Assembly: GCA_947501355.1 (NCBI GenBank)
Contig: CANMVA010000002.1
Coordinates: 62,001-126,000 of the forward strand
Origin: an uncultured Paracoccaceae bacterium
Lineage (GTDB): Bacteria > Pseudomonadota > Alphaproteobacteria > Rhodobacterales > Rhodobacteraceae
Direction of reading: 5' to 3'
DNA: 64,000 nucleotides
Position 1 is the stretch's first letter. Each line of letters begins with the position of its first letter. Shown one piece after another: positions 9,017 to 18,888 of the stretch. The notes under the pieces were generated by a model that was not told where the DNA came from, searched no databases, and saw only the letters and a program-made list of their open reading frames with translations. The position numbers and the translations under genes are program-made.

Positions 9017-9323
9017 CCTGCACGTCCTTGCCCCACCCCAGATAGAGCGCATCCGCTTCGATCACAGGGCGCTTCATCAATGTAGGGTGCTCCAGCAGCA
9101 ACTCGATCGGATCGCGCGCCCGGTCTTCATCGCTCAAGTCCCGCCATGTGGTAGAGCGCGTGTTGACCAGCGCATCGCCAAAAGCCGCGTGAAACCGCTC
9201 CAGATCGGCGCGCGAGACGCCGTCGGCGCGCACATCAGTCACTGTGACCGAATGCCCCGCCTCAGTGAGTAATTTTTGTGCTTTGCGACAGGTATCGCAG
9301 GTTTTTAGGCCGTAGAACTGCAT
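9000..9323 (-). CDS. ArsC/Spx-like thioredoxin-fold reductase
   Basis: A 107-residue protein with the ArsC-family N-terminal active-site segment MQFYGLKTCDTCRKAQKLL (Cys9 and Cys12), and the later region LLEHPTLMKRPVIEADALYLGW that is common to ArsC and Spx proteins. The start at 9323 has GGAG about 8 nt upstream; an upstream in-frame ATG would lengthen it without a better site. It probably acts as a glutathione- or thioredoxin-dependent reductase. Arsenate activity is not certain because no other ars genes are nearby. Confidence 0.75.
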   Translation of the reverse strand: MQFYGLKTCDTCRKAQKLLTEAGHSVTVTDVRADGVSRADLERFHAAFGDALVNTRSTTWRDLSDEDRARDPIELLLEHPTLMKRPVIEADALYLGWGKDVQAKLIG

Positions 9324-9383
9324 GATGGCTCCGTCTCCAAGAGGTTGTGCCATGAAAACCATGTTAACCCACGGGGCGCACCC

Positions 9384-9410
9384 TTGTTTTTTTGGTAATC
9401 GGTCTAAAAT
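9384..9410 (+). promoter_or_regulatory. Possible promoter of the cold-shock gene
   Basis: TTGTTT (9384) and TAAAAT (9405-9410) resemble -35 and -10 boxes, but the spacing is 15 nt, shorter than optimal. A leader of about 95 nt would follow before the cold-shock gene, as is common for this family. Confidence 0.3.
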
Positions 9411-9510
9411 TACATTCATGCTCTTGCGGGGGGCGGCCTCGTCCCGTGAGATCACAAGTCTGATCAAGGCCACGATCCGCTCTGGGGCGGCAAATTGAAG
9501 GAGAAGACGG

Positions 9511-9717
9511 ATGGCCACTGGCACCGTGAAATGGTTCAACACCACAAAAGGGTTCGGCTTCATCGAACCCGATGACGGCGGCAAGGACGTTTTTGTCCAT
9601 ATCTCCGCCGTGGAACGCGCAGGCATGACAGGCCTCGCCGACAACATGAAGATCGAGTACGAAATGATCGAAGGCCGTGATGGTCGTCAGTCGGCAGGCG
9701 AGTTGAAAGCACTGTAA
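9511..9717 (+). CDS. cspA: Cold-shock-domain RNA chaperone
   Basis: A 68-residue single cold-shock domain with RNP1 (KGFGFIEPDD, 13-22) and RNP2 (DVFVHIS, 26-32), starting MATGTVKWFN. It binds single-stranded RNA/DNA and melts RNA structure. AAGGAG lies about 8 nt upstream of the ATG, and a strong Rho-independent terminator follows, so it is monocistronic. Confidence 0.95.
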   Translation: MATGTVKWFNTTKGFGFIEPDDGGKDVFVHISAVERAGMTGLADNMKIEYEMIEGRDGRQSAGELKAL

Positions 9718-9740
9718 GCGTTCATCATCCCCCAAACCTG

Positions 9741-9773
9741 AAAAGCCGCGCCTTTCGAGGGGCGGCTTTTTTG
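9741..9773 (+). terminator. Rho-independent terminator of the cold-shock gene
   Basis: AAAAGCCGC...CC and GG...GGCGGCTTTT form a strong GC-rich stem around TTTCGA, followed by a run of T (TTTTTTG). Confidence 0.85.
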
Positions 9774-9883
9774 TGCCTAATTTCAAGGCATCAAGCCGCG
9801 GATTGCGGCGAATGGCCCGCGACTTGCTGCGTCGCAGCATTTTAGCGGCGATCCCTTAACCCTTTTGTGCCAGAGTAAAGAGG

Positions 9884-9953
9884 CGCGCAACGTCGCGCGG
9901 GGGAGGACACCGCAACCTGCGGGGGCCTGCCCGTCTCCGCATCAAGAGGAGAC
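9884..9953 (+). promoter_or_regulatory. Structured 5' leader with three successive hairpins
   Basis: Three perfect stems occur in the 75 nt before the next gene: CGCGC/GCGCG (9884-9899), CCGCA/TGCGG (9910-9922) and GTCTCC/GGAGAC (9933-9953). The last stem contains the AGGAG ribosome site, so pairing would hinder translation. No known riboswitch class was recognised. Confidence 0.35.
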
Positions 9954-9958
9954 GCGAT

Positions 9959-10246
9959 ATGTCCGATTTTCTTGCCGTTTTGGCGTTTTACTACATTTGC
10001 GACAGCACCGCAGCGTTACGTCCAATGTCGGGCGAAGAGGTCCTGCGCTGCACCGAGGCCTATGAGACTGTGAAGACCTATTTCGTGCCCAGCTTCGATC
10101 TGGCCCCACGCGGCAGCCTCGCCCGGTTCGAGCAGATGCAGCATGGCTATATGGGGTTCAAATCCTGGGAAGCCGACAACCCCGAACTTGTGGCCGATCT
10201 GCGCCAAAAAGCCGAACAGGCGACCCGCGTGGGCTTTGACGGCTAG
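9959..10246 (+). CDS. Conserved hypothetical protein
   Basis: A 95-residue soluble protein of unknown function (MSDFLAVLAFYYICDST..., then EEVLRCTEAYETVKTYFVP). It has a good AGGAG ribosome site 7 nt upstream, but that site lies in the last hairpin of the leader. It ends 3 nt into the convergent folA gene (both stops overlap at CTAG). Small proteins of this type seem restricted to Rhodobacterales; no function is claimed. Confidence 0.65.
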   Translation: MSDFLAVLAFYYICDSTAALRPMSGEEVLRCTEAYETVKTYFVPSFDLAPRGSLARFEQMQHGYMGFKSWEADNPELVADLRQKAEQATRVGFDG

Positions 10247-10719
10247 GCGCGGATCAACTCGCGCATGACAGCGGCGGGGCCGTCGCCAGTGATCGGGGTG
10301 CGGCCAAGTTCGCGCCAGTCGCCCTCATTGATATCGGGGAAGACGGCATCGGCATCGGCGATTTCTAGATCGACCTCGGTGATCAGCAGGCGATCAGCCA
10401 GCAGCAGCATCTCCGTGTAGATGCGCTGCCCGCCAATGCCGTAGACGCGCCGATAGCCTTCTGCGTAAGCGAGCGACACGGCCTCTTGCGGAGACGTCAC
10501 AACATGCTCGGCTAGGGACAGATCACGCGAGACGACGATATTCAGTCTGTTTTTCAATGGCTTATAAGGCAAGCTGTCCCAGGTCTTACGGCCCATGACA
10601 ATCGCCCCGCCAAGCGTTTCGCGTTGAAAGAGCTTGAGATCTTCGGGCAGATGCCACGGGATATCGTTGTCTTTGCCAATCGCCCCATTGCGCGCGCGGG
10701 CCACGATCAGGCTGAGCAT
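10243..10719 (-). CDS. folA: Dihydrofolate reductase
   Basis: A 158-residue cytoplasmic enzyme reducing dihydrofolate to tetrahydrofolate with NADPH. It shows [37 protein letters not shown] (substrate-binding W and acidic residue), VMGRKTWDSLP and GGQRIYTEML. The ATG overlaps the thyA stop by one base (TGATG), so it is translated with thyA, which generates dihydrofolate. Confidence 0.95.
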   Translation of the reverse strand: MLSLIVARARNGAIGKDNDIPWHLPEDLKLFQRETLGGAIVMGRKTWDSLPYKPLKNRLNIVVSRDLSLAEHVVTSPQEAVSLAYAEGYRRVYGIGGQRIYTEMLLLADRLLITEVDLEIADADAVFPDINEGDWRELGRTPITGDGPAAVMRELIRA

Positions 10720-11552
10720 CAGACGGCCACCGGCGCTTTGATCGCGGGATCGGGGTCGTAACCCTCGAATGCAAAATCATCGAAGGTGAAATCGAAAATC
10801 GAGGTCACATTGCGCTTGATGACCAGTTTCGGCAACGGCTTCGGGGTGCGGGCAAGCTGGGTTTTCACCTGCTCCATATGGTTGGAATAGATATGTGCAT
10901 CGCCGATGGAATGGACGAAGTCGCCTTGCTCATAGCCGGTCACATGGGCCAGCATCACCAAAAGCAGCGCGTAAGAGGCGATGTTGAACGGCACGCCGAG
11001 GAACATGTCTGCGGAGCGTTGATATAGTTGCAGATGCAGTTTACCGCCGATGATACGGACCTGCCAAAGCGTGTGACAGGGCGGTAGCGCCATATTATCG
11101 ACCTCGCCGGGGTTCCAGGCAGAGACGATCAGGCGGCGGCTGTCGGGCGTTTTGCGGATCGCCTCGACCAGTTTTTCGATCTGATCGACATGGTGGGCGA
11201 AGAACGTGGGCGCACCGTCCTGCGTGGCCTCTGTTGGCGTCAGCGCCGGAAAGCGCCGCCATTGGGAGCCATAGACCGGGCCCAAATCGCCGTTTTCATC
11301 CGCCCATTCATCCCAGATGGAGACGCCGTTTTCCTTAAGATATCCGATATTTGTATCGCCAGCGAGGAACCAGAGCAGCTCGTGCACGATGGATTTGAGA
11401 TGCAGTTTCTTGGTGGTCACAAGCGGAAACCCGTCAGCCAGCGGATAGCGCGCCTGCAGGCCGAAATAGCTGAGCGTGCCAGTCCCAGTGCGGTCGGTTG
11501 AGACCTCTCCGTGATCGAGGACGGTTTGAAGGGCATCGTGATACTGCTGCAT
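10719..11552 (-). CDS. thyA: Thymidylate synthase
   Basis: A 277-residue enzyme that methylates dUMP to dTMP with methylene-tetrahydrofolate. It contains [34 protein letters not shown] and the catalytic Cys region [11 protein letters not shown], plus the conserved C-terminal KAPVAV. The start at 11552 (MQQYHDALQ) has AAAGGA 10 nt upstream; the longer frame to 11768 has no family match. It forms a thyA-folA operon. Confidence 0.95.
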   Translation of the reverse strand: MQQYHDALQTVLDHGEVSTDRTGTGTLSYFGLQARYPLADGFPLVTTKKLHLKSIVHELLWFLAGDTNIGYLKENGVSIWDEWADENGDLGPVYGSQWRRFPALTPTEATQDGAPTFFAHHVDQIEKLVEAIRKTPDSRRLIVSAWNPGEVDNMALPPCHTLWQVRIIGGKLHLQLYQRSADMFLGVPFNIASYALLLVMLAHVTGYEQGDFVHSIGDAHIYSNHMEQVKTQLARTPKPLPKLVIKRNVTSIFDFTFDDFAFEGYDPDPAIKAPVAV

Positions 11553-11712
11553 CTGGGCCGGATCCTTTGGAAAAGCACCGAGTCGTCGGATCACTATATC
11601 TTGAGGATATGCGCCCGTGAACCGCCATTGATGGTGTTTTGCACCCCCTTCAGAGCGGGTAGCAACACCGGCTCTTTGCGCTACATTTAATGCAACGAAA
11701 AGGGAGACAGGA

Positions 11713-12141
11713 ATGTCACTGAAATATCTGCACACCATGGTCCGCGTGAAGGACCTCGATGAATCCATTGCCTTTTACGGGCTTCTTGGCCTGAAAGAGA
11801 CGCGCCGTTACGAGAATGAAGGCGGGCGGTTTACGCTGGTTTTCATGGCGCCTCCTGGGCAAGAAGAATGCCCGGTTGAGCTGACCTATAACTGGGATGG
11901 CGACGATGCGCTGCCTGACGACAGCCGCAACTTTGGGCATCTGGCCTACCGGGTCGGCAATATCTATGAGATGTGCCAACACCTTATGGACAATGGCGTG
12001 ACGATCAACCGCCCGCCGCGCGACGGCCATATGGCTTTTGTGCGCTCCCCCGACAATATTTCCATCGAGCTTTTGCAAGAAGGCGACGCGCTTGAAAAAG
12101 CGGAGCCCTGGGCAAGCATGGAAAACACCGGTCACTGGTAA
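11713..12141 (+). CDS. gloA: Lactoylglutathione lyase (glyoxalase I)
   Basis: A 142-residue VOC-superfamily enzyme converting the methylglyoxal-glutathione hemithioacetal to S-lactoylglutathione. Metal-ligand positions are in [10 protein letters not shown] (His7), ELTYNWD (Glu), FGHLAYRV (His) and SIELLQ (Glu). GGGAGA lies 6 nt upstream. It is divergent from thyA and is followed after one base by a DUF1194 gene. Confidence 0.92.
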   Translation: MSLKYLHTMVRVKDLDESIAFYGLLGLKETRRYENEGGRFTLVFMAPPGQEECPVELTYNWDGDDALPDDSRNFGHLAYRVGNIYEMCQHLMDNGVTINRPPRDGHMAFVRSPDNISIELLQEGDALEKAEPWASMENTGHW

Positions 12142-12142
12142 A

Positions 12143-12871
12143 GTGACCGCGCGGCTGGCATACGCGCTGGGGCTGCTGGTGGCTTTGCCATCCGCAGCCG
12201 ACGCCGTCTGTCGGCAAGCGCTTGTGTTGGGGCTCGATGTGTCGGGCTCCGTCGATGCGCAGGAATACAGCTTGCAACTCAACGGCTTGGCAGATGCCAT
12301 CGCCTCCCCCGGCGTTGCAGAGCGGCTTTTGGCGATGCCGGAAGCGCCTGTGCGGTTGGCTGCCTTTGACTGGAGCACAACAGAACGCCAGCGCGTGATC
12401 CTGCCGTGGAGGGAGGTGCGCACCCGTGCCGACATTACCGCCATCGCGGCCCAATTGCGCAGCACACGGCGGGCTTTCAACGCCGCCGCCACCGCAAACT
12501 CAACCGCGACGGCCCTTGGGACGGCGATGACCTTCGGGATCAGCATGCTGGAGCAGCAGGAGGAGTGCTGGAAACTGACCCTGGATATTTCGGGGGATGG
12601 CAAGAACAACACCGGCATCGCGCCAGAGAAGGTCTTTGTCGAAAATCGCTACACGATCAATGGCCTTGTCATCGGCGCAGACAACCCGCCCATCGGCGAT
12701 ATCCGCCTGATCGAGGTTGCCGATCTGTCCAGCTACTATCGCACAACTGTGCTGCGTGGACCCGGCGCCTTTGTCGAAACGGCACTGGGGTTTCGGGACT
12801 TTGAACGCGCGATGACGCGTAAGCTGATCCGCGAGTTGGAGGGCCTCGTGATTGGGCGGCTGATGCCCTAA
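12143..12871 (+). CDS. Secreted DUF1194 von Willebrand factor A-like protein
   Basis: A 242-residue protein whose GTG start follows the gloA TAA by one base. A signal peptide (YALGLLVALPSAADA) precedes VLGLDVSGSVDAQEY, where DVSGS is a MIDAS-type metal site. TLDISGDGKNN near 150 matches the second MIDAS loop. DUF1194 proteins are periplasmic, of unknown function. No strong ribosome site is visible, so translation may depend on reinitiation after gloA. Confidence 0.75.
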   Translation: MTARLAYALGLLVALPSAADAVCRQALVLGLDVSGSVDAQEYSLQLNGLADAIASPGVAERLLAMPEAPVRLAAFDWSTTERQRVILPWREVRTRADITAIAAQLRSTRRAFNAAATANSTATALGTAMTFGISMLEQQEECWKLTLDISGDGKNNTGIAPEKVFVENRYTINGLVIGADNPPIGDIRLIEVADLSSYYRTTVLRGPGAFVETALGFRDFERAMTRKLIRELEGLVIGRLMP

Positions 12872-12878
12872 GCGCGCC

Positions 12879-13376
12879 TTAGTAGATGTAGCGGATCTGG
12901 TCGGTCCAATACCGCTCCACCCGGCGCAGGGAGGTGTTGATTTCCTCAATCCCGTCCATGCCGATCACGCCCTTTTCCATCAGACCATCCGCATGCCGCG
13001 CAAAGAGTTCGGCTACGATATCCCTGATATTGCGGCCTTTCTCGGTCAGGCGCACGCGCACAGACCGGCGGTCAATCTCACAGCGCTGGTGGTGCATGTA
13101 GCCCATCTCGACCAGCTTTTTCAGGTTGTAGCTGACATTGGAGCCTTGGTAGTAGCCGCGGGTTTTCAGCTCCCCAGCGGTCACCTCATTGTCGGAAATG
13201 TTGAAGATCAGCAGCGCCTGCACTGCGTTGATCTCCAACACGCCGACCCGCTCGAACTCGTCCTTGATGACGTCCAGCAAAAGCCGGTGAAGCCGTTCGA
13301 CCAGCGCCAGACTGTCAAGATAGCCCGATATGAAACTGCTGTTCTGGCCTGTAGAAACCGTGTTCTGAAAACTCAT
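12879..13376 (-). CDS. MarR/LdtR-type winged-helix regulator
   Basis: A 165-residue regulator. VERLHRLLLDVIKDEFERVG, INAVQALLIFNISDNEVTAG and the winged region YYQGSNVSYNLKKLVEMGY then DRRSVRVRLTEKG match MarR-family proteins; the pattern is close to the alphaproteobacterial LdtR type, implicated in cell-wall transpeptidase control. The upstream 91-nt region carries two small palindromes: TCTGC-TT-GCAGA at 13396-13407 and TTCGCGCGAA at 13453-13462, either of which could be an autoregulatory site. LdtR assignment is inference. Confidence 0.7.
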   Translation of the reverse strand: MSFQNTVSTGQNSSFISGYLDSLALVERLHRLLLDVIKDEFERVGVLEINAVQALLIFNISDNEVTAGELKTRGYYQGSNVSYNLKKLVEMGYMHHQRCEIDRRSVRVRLTEKGRNIRDIVAELFARHADGLMEKGVIGMDGIEEINTSLRRVERYWTDQIRYIY

Positions 13377-13467
13377 GAGACATCCGCCTTATTGATCTGC
13401 TTGCAGACCAGTTACGGCGGAAATACCCAATATTCGGTTAAAGCCCGAAAAATTCGCGCGAAATAAG

Positions 13468-13728
13468 CTATTTCGTGCCTGCGTGATCGGAAATGTCAGA
13501 AATCAAATCAGAAAATTCAGCAGGAGGGGCGTTTTGGCCAGTCACCCACTGGTATAGATCCTGATCATTCTCGGACAAAAGCGCATCGTAATTGACGATT
13601 TGCTCCTCCGACATCTGCTCAAGCCGGTCGCCTGCATAGGCGCTCAGGATCAGGTCCATTTCCTTGATGCCCCTCCGCATGGAGCGCATTTTCAGCCGCT
13701 TGATGCGGTTTTGAGGCGTCTCTGACAT
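13468..13728 (-). CDS. sdhE: Succinate dehydrogenase flavinylation factor
   Basis: An 86-residue SdhE/YgfY protein. It assists covalent FAD attachment to SdhA. The diagnostic RGIKEMD motif (RGxxE) is at about 19-25, followed by YDALLSENDQDLYQWVTG typical of the family. Its ATG overlaps the stop of the upstream XRE regulator by one base. Confidence 0.9.
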   Translation of the reverse strand: MSETPQNRIKRLKMRSMRRGIKEMDLILSAYAGDRLEQMSEEQIVNYDALLSENDQDLYQWVTGQNAPPAEFSDLISDISDHAGTK

Positions 13729-14129
13729 CAGTTTTCCTTCAACTTCTGGCGCAGTTTCTTCTCAAGATAGCCCAGCTTTTGGACCGCATGGGACAACTCA
13801 CCTTTCAGGACGCGGATTTCAACCAGCACATCGGTCACGTCCGTCGACAGCGCTTCCTCGTCAGGTGGGCCCTCGGGGCCTTCGCCATCACCTGTCAGCA
13901 ACCAGCTCAGCGACACACCGACGAGGCCCGCCATCATCTGCAGCTTGTTGGCGCGCGGCTCTGACAGATCGTCTTCCCAATTGCGCACTGTGGCGTGTTT
14001 GACGCCCAATTGCTTGGCCAGTTGCACCTGGCTCAACCCGGCGCGTTCGCGGGCGGCGGCCATGCGGTCGCCAAATGTGGCCGTCTCTTCGTCATACCAG
14101 CCGTCCATCACATCTACCGCGTCGTCCAT
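13728..14129 (-). CDS. XRE-family helix-turn-helix regulator
   Basis: A 133-residue protein with an HTH_3 domain: FGDRMAAARERAGLSQVQLA, KQLGVKHATVRNWEDDLSEP, then LVGVSLSWLLTGDGEGPE; the C-terminus is a coiled-coil-like ELSHAVQKLGYLEKKLRQKL. ATG 14129 is chosen because AAGGA lies 6 nt upstream. It is coupled to sdhE (TGATG) and divergent from the aminotransferase gene. Targets are unknown. Confidence 0.82.
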   Translation of the reverse strand: MDDAVDVMDGWYDEETATFGDRMAAARERAGLSQVQLAKQLGVKHATVRNWEDDLSEPRANKLQMMAGLVGVSLSWLLTGDGEGPEGPPDEEALSTDVTDVLVEIRVLKGELSHAVQKLGYLEKKLRQKLKEN

Positions 14130-14172
14130 GTCCGTCCTTCCGGGTTGATTGGGTGGTGTCCGCATCCTATGA

Positions 14173-15408
<1,236 letters not shown>

Positions 15409-15421
15409 CGAGGGATCGAGC

Positions 15422-15829
15422 ATGGCCGGAGACCTGCCAGACTATTATTTCCGCGTCCGCGAAAACGGCGCAGCGGTATTTCGTGTGGACACCGAAAACC
15501 GTCAGCGCCGGATCGACATGGATCAGATCGCAGTGATCAACATCCGCAATGGGGAGGTCAAACCCCATGGCGACCGCACGCTCTCGGACACCGACCGCGA
15601 AGTGATTGACGACTGGATGACCGAGCGCCGCGCGATCCTTGCTGAGCGCGATATCGACGATATTCACCGGGCGGTTGATTACCTGAACCTGACCACCCAA
15701 TGGGTGCAGTCCAAAGCCACGGATGACGAGCTTGAGAACGTCACCGACGCGCTTTTGCTGGCCATGCATGATCTGCGCTCAACACTTGTGCGCAAGAAGG
15801 CCGACCGGCTGATGAAAGATAAGGGCTAG
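15422..15829 (+). CDS. Conserved hypothetical protein
   Basis: A 135-residue, highly charged soluble protein (RVRENGAAVFRVDTENRQRR, then TLSDTDREVIDDWMTERRA). It has a helical C-terminus ending in LVRKKADRLMKDKG. It starts 13 nt after aatA and is probably co-transcribed. No recognised domain. Confidence 0.7.
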   Translation: MAGDLPDYYFRVRENGAAVFRVDTENRQRRIDMDQIAVINIRNGEVKPHGDRTLSDTDREVIDDWMTERRAILAERDIDDIHRAVDYLNLTTQWVQSKATDDELENVTDALLLAMHDLRSTLVRKKADRLMKDKG

Positions 15830-15884
15830 GCGCCGGCCTCTTTCGCTTTTTTGGAATCCTTACCGGAAGCCGCGGCGCAAAACC

Positions 15885-17231
15885 TCACACAGCAGAGAGC
15901 CGCCGCAAGGTAGGTCCGTAAAACCGGCCCAGCAACAACACGGCCGCCATCGCCAAACCGACAACAAGCCCCATCCAGACACCCACCGCGCCAAATCCCA
16001 ACGGAAAGCCCAGCACATACCCAGCGGGCAAGCCCAAGCCCCAATAGCTGAGCGTGGCATGGATCATCGGCACGCGTGTGTCCTGCACACCGCGTAATAG
16101 GCCAAGTGCCATCACCTGCGCGCCATCGACAAACTGAAACAGCGCCGCCATCGCCAAAAGCCCAACCCCGATGGCAAGGATTGCCGGGCGTTGCGGATCA
16201 TCTGGATCGACGAATAGGCTCAACAGAAACTCCGGCACCAGCAAAAACGCAGCAATCGTCACGGCGGCAAAAGCAAAGGACGCCCCCACCGCGACCCCAC
16301 CACCTTGCCGCAGCCCACCGATATCCTTGCGCCCCAGCGCGCGGCCCGCGCGCACTGTCGCCGCTTGTGACAACCCTAAATGCACCATGAACGTCATGGA
16401 CGCCAGTTGCAGCGCAATGCCATGCGCGGCCAGTTCCACCGCGCCGATGGTGCCGACCATGATCGCGGATGCGGTAAAGAGGCCGGTTTCGGCAAAGCTG
16501 GTGACCCCGATGGGCCAGCCCAGACGAAACACGGTGCCCAGTGCCTCTGGATCGCTGCGCCAGATGCGCTGGAACAGGGCAAAATTTGGTAGGACCCGCA
16601 GCACGTAAAGCGTCAACAACGCGCCGGAGGCCAGTTGCACCACAACGGACGCAATCGCAGCCCCCTGCACACCCAGTTCAGGTGCGCCCCAGCGGCCAAA
16701 GATCAGCGCGTAATTGATCAGCGCATTCAGAAAAGCGGCTGCGATCGTGACCCAGAGGATCACTTGCGTGCGCTCCAGCGCGGACAGGAACGCTTTCAGC
16801 ACCATCACAAAAAGCGCAGGCAAAATGCCCCAACCCGCGATGCGCAGATAGGTCTGCGCCAAGGCGGCCACATCCGGCTCCTGCCCCAGCGCGCGGAAGA
16901 TCGGCTCCGAGAAATACATCGGCAGGATCATCACCCCGCCATAGATCATCGACAGCCACAGCCCCATGCGGGTGACGCGGCGGGCCTGCACCTCATCGCC
17001 GTTCTCCGAGGCCGCAGCGACCAGTGGCATGACCGCCCAGGCAAAGCCGCTGCCCACAATAAAGAGGGTGAAAAAGATCGACGAGGCCAAGGTAACAGCA
17101 GCCAGCTCGGTCACTCCATACCAACCCAACATCACCGTGTCGGTCGTCGTGATCGCCATCTGAGCGATGTGACTGCCGATCAAGGGCAGCCCCAACACGA
17201 GAAGCGATTTGAGATGTTGCAGACGGGTCAT
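15885..17231 (-). CDS. MATE-family multidrug/Na+ efflux protein
   Basis: A 448-residue protein with about 12 transmembrane helices and the two-fold MATE pattern: HIAQMAITTTDTVMLGWYG in the first half and GLFTASAIMVGTIGAVELAAHGIALQ in the second, with SQAATVRAGRALGRKD. It exports cationic compounds by Na+ or H+ antiport at the inner membrane. Length fits NorM/DinF-like members. Confidence 0.92.
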   Translation of the reverse strand: MTRLQHLKSLLVLGLPLIGSHIAQMAITTTDTVMLGWYGVTELAAVTLASSIFFTLFIVGSGFAWAVMPLVAAASENGDEVQARRVTRMGLWLSMIYGGVMILPMYFSEPIFRALGQEPDVAALAQTYLRIAGWGILPALFVMVLKAFLSALERTQVILWVTIAAAFLNALINYALIFGRWGAPELGVQGAAIASVVVQLASGALLTLYVLRVLPNFALFQRIWRSDPEALGTVFRLGWPIGVTSFAETGLFTASAIMVGTIGAVELAAHGIALQLASMTFMVHLGLSQAATVRAGRALGRKDIGGLRQGGGVAVGASFAFAAVTIAAFLLVPEFLLSLFVDPDDPQRPAILAIGVGLLAMAALFQFVDGAQVMALGLLRGVQDTRVPMIHATLSYWGLGLPAGYVLGFPLGFGAVGVWMGLVVGLAMAAVLLLGRFYGPTLRRLSAV

Positions 17232-17281
17232 GCCTTCTGCTTTGGATCAATCCAAAGCAACTGGCAACAGGTTACGGAACC

Positions 17282-18223
17282 CTAAAGAGCGCGCAGCAGG
17301 AATTGGCTTGCCACAACCAGGATCAAGCCGCCCCCCAGAATTTCCAAGACCGGAGCCACACGGGCCAGCTTGCCGGACCCGCTCAATTGGGTCAGCGCCC
17401 CTTCGCGGGCGGAAACCGCCAGCAGCGCCACCAATATTGTGATTGTCGCTGTACCGAGCCCCATGGCGAACGCTCCCGCGATGCCCGCGGCCTCGACCCC
17501 TAGCCGCCATGTGAGGACCAAGAGGAACAGCGCGCCCGTGCACGGCCGGATTGCAACCGATCCAACCACCAAAACCGCATCGCGCAAAGAGCGCACGCGT
17601 TCGACCTCCTCGACCGTCGGGGCATGTTTGTGTCCGCAACTGTGGCATGTGCCATCGTCGTTGGTCCCATGGTCGTGATGATGGTCGTGGTCGTGCCCAT
17701 GGTCATGATCGTGATGGGGCTCATGGCTGTGTTTTTCCCTGCGCAACAAAGCGCGCGTGCCTCGCCAAAACAGCCAAAGGCCGATCAACGCAATCGCGCC
17801 ATAACTGATGGGCGCCATGATATCTTCGCTGACCGCCTCAACGCGCTCCCGCCCCCAACCCAAAGCGGTGGCTACGCCGTAAACAAGGATTACCGCCGTT
17901 GCGGCCTGCGCAAGGCTCGAGGCCAGTGCCAGACCCGACAACCGCAACGCCGTAACCCGCCGCGCGGTGCCGTAGCCGCCAATTACCATCTTGCCATGGC
18001 CCGGCCCGGCTGCGTGGAAAAATCCATAGGCAAAGCAAAGCCCCATAAGGCCCCAGAACGCGCCGGGATCACCGGTGCGCAATCCTCGCAGGTAAGACGC
18101 CATTGCGCCTTGCACCTCGCGCTGGCCATTGGCCGCCCAGATCGCAATCCGGTCGTCCACGCCGCTCAGCCAAAAGCCAAGCGCCGCCGCCACAAGCAAG
18201 CCCAGCGCTATCCAGAGACGCAT
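17282..18223 (-). CDS. NicO/RcnA-type nickel-cobalt exporter with His-rich loop
   Basis: A 313-residue membrane protein with the NicO signature GFFHAAGPGHGKMVIGGYG near 68-85. Its cytoplasmic or periplasmic loop at 164-200 is unusually His/Asp-rich, interrupted by CHSCGHKH, apt for metal capture. Later RPCTGALFLLVLTW and the final transmembrane helices match the family. The start overlaps the DUF1007 gene by 16 nt, suggesting a coupled two-component metal-handling unit. Ni2+ or Co2+ is usual for the family; zinc is possible. Confidence 0.88.
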   Translation of the reverse strand: MRLWIALGLLVAAALGFWLSGVDDRIAIWAANGQREVQGAMASYLRGLRTGDPGAFWGLMGLCFAYGFFHAAGPGHGKMVIGGYGTARRVTALRLSGLALASSLAQAATAVILVYGVATALGWGRERVEAVSEDIMAPISYGAIALIGLWLFWRGTRALLRREKHSHEPHHDHDHGHDHDHHHDHGTNDDGTCHSCGHKHAPTVEEVERVRSLRDAVLVVGSVAIRPCTGALFLLVLTWRLGVEAAGIAGAFAMGLGTATITILVALLAVSAREGALTQLSGSGKLARVAPVLEILGGGLILVVASQFLLRAL

Positions 18224-18849
18224 GTCAGGGTGACCGTATCGGAAAAATGCTCGCCCACTGCGGGGAAATCGTATTCAAGCTGGGCCTGTGGCACGGTGAA
18301 AAGAAGCTCCTCCAGAAGGTCAGAGGCGGCTGCGAAATCAGCGACTTCCAGATCGGCCTCGCACCCGTCGCGGCCCTCGATGCCCACATCAAGGGTCACG
18401 GCATAGGCCGTGAAATAGCCCGGATCAAACGGGCGCACTTTGACGGGCGTGTTGACTGTCAGAGGGGCTGCCAAGGGACGCCGGTGCACAGACACGATCT
18501 TCTCGCCATCCAACCGGGTTTCGATCGGCACGGGCGGGGACAAGGCGATGGGGCCATCGGCATCAAGGTAAAGATCGCCCTCGAACCCCTCGATCCAGTT
18601 CATGTCAAAGCCTTGCAGCTGCGCCAACTCGGCAGGTTCCAATTTGCCGTCCAGATCGGGATCCAGACGCATATCTTCCAGCAAAAGCAGCGTGTAAAGC
18701 GGGTCATAGGCCCAAGTGACATCAACAGCGCTCAACTGACCTTCGTCGTCGAAGACCAGCTTCAGACCGGTGTCGATAAACACATGCGGATGCGCCCCGG
18801 CGACCGGGGCAGCACAACATAATGCAAAAGAGAGCGCGCGCGTCCACAT
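18208..18849 (-). CDS. Periplasmic DUF1007 protein, partner of the NicO exporter
   Basis: A 213-residue secreted protein with a signal peptide (ALSFALCCAAPVAGA) followed by HPHVFIDTGLKLVFDDEG, the DUF1007 hallmark with a metal-like HPH. DPDLDGKLEPAEL resembles a calcium-binding loop. DUF1007 genes often precede NicO exporters and probably deliver or receive metal in the periplasm. It overlaps the exporter gene by 16 nt. Confidence 0.87.
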   Translation of the reverse strand: MWTRALSFALCCAAPVAGAHPHVFIDTGLKLVFDDEGQLSAVDVTWAYDPLYTLLLLEDMRLDPDLDGKLEPAELAQLQGFDMNWIEGFEGDLYLDADGPIALSPPVPIETRLDGEKIVSVHRRPLAAPLTVNTPVKVRPFDPGYFTAYAVTLDVGIEGRDGCEADLEVADFAAASDLLEELLFTVPQAQLEYDFPAVGEHFSDTVTLTCVSG

Positions 18850-18888
18850 TTCCCTGAAATAGGGGGTCGCGCGCGCAGGCTCAAGGCA

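Noticed and set aside
9000-9323. Arsenic resistance gene
   Set aside because: Only a single ArsC/Spx-like gene, with no arsB or ars regulator adjacent; the ArsR-type gene at 2379 is of the SRPBCC-linked type.
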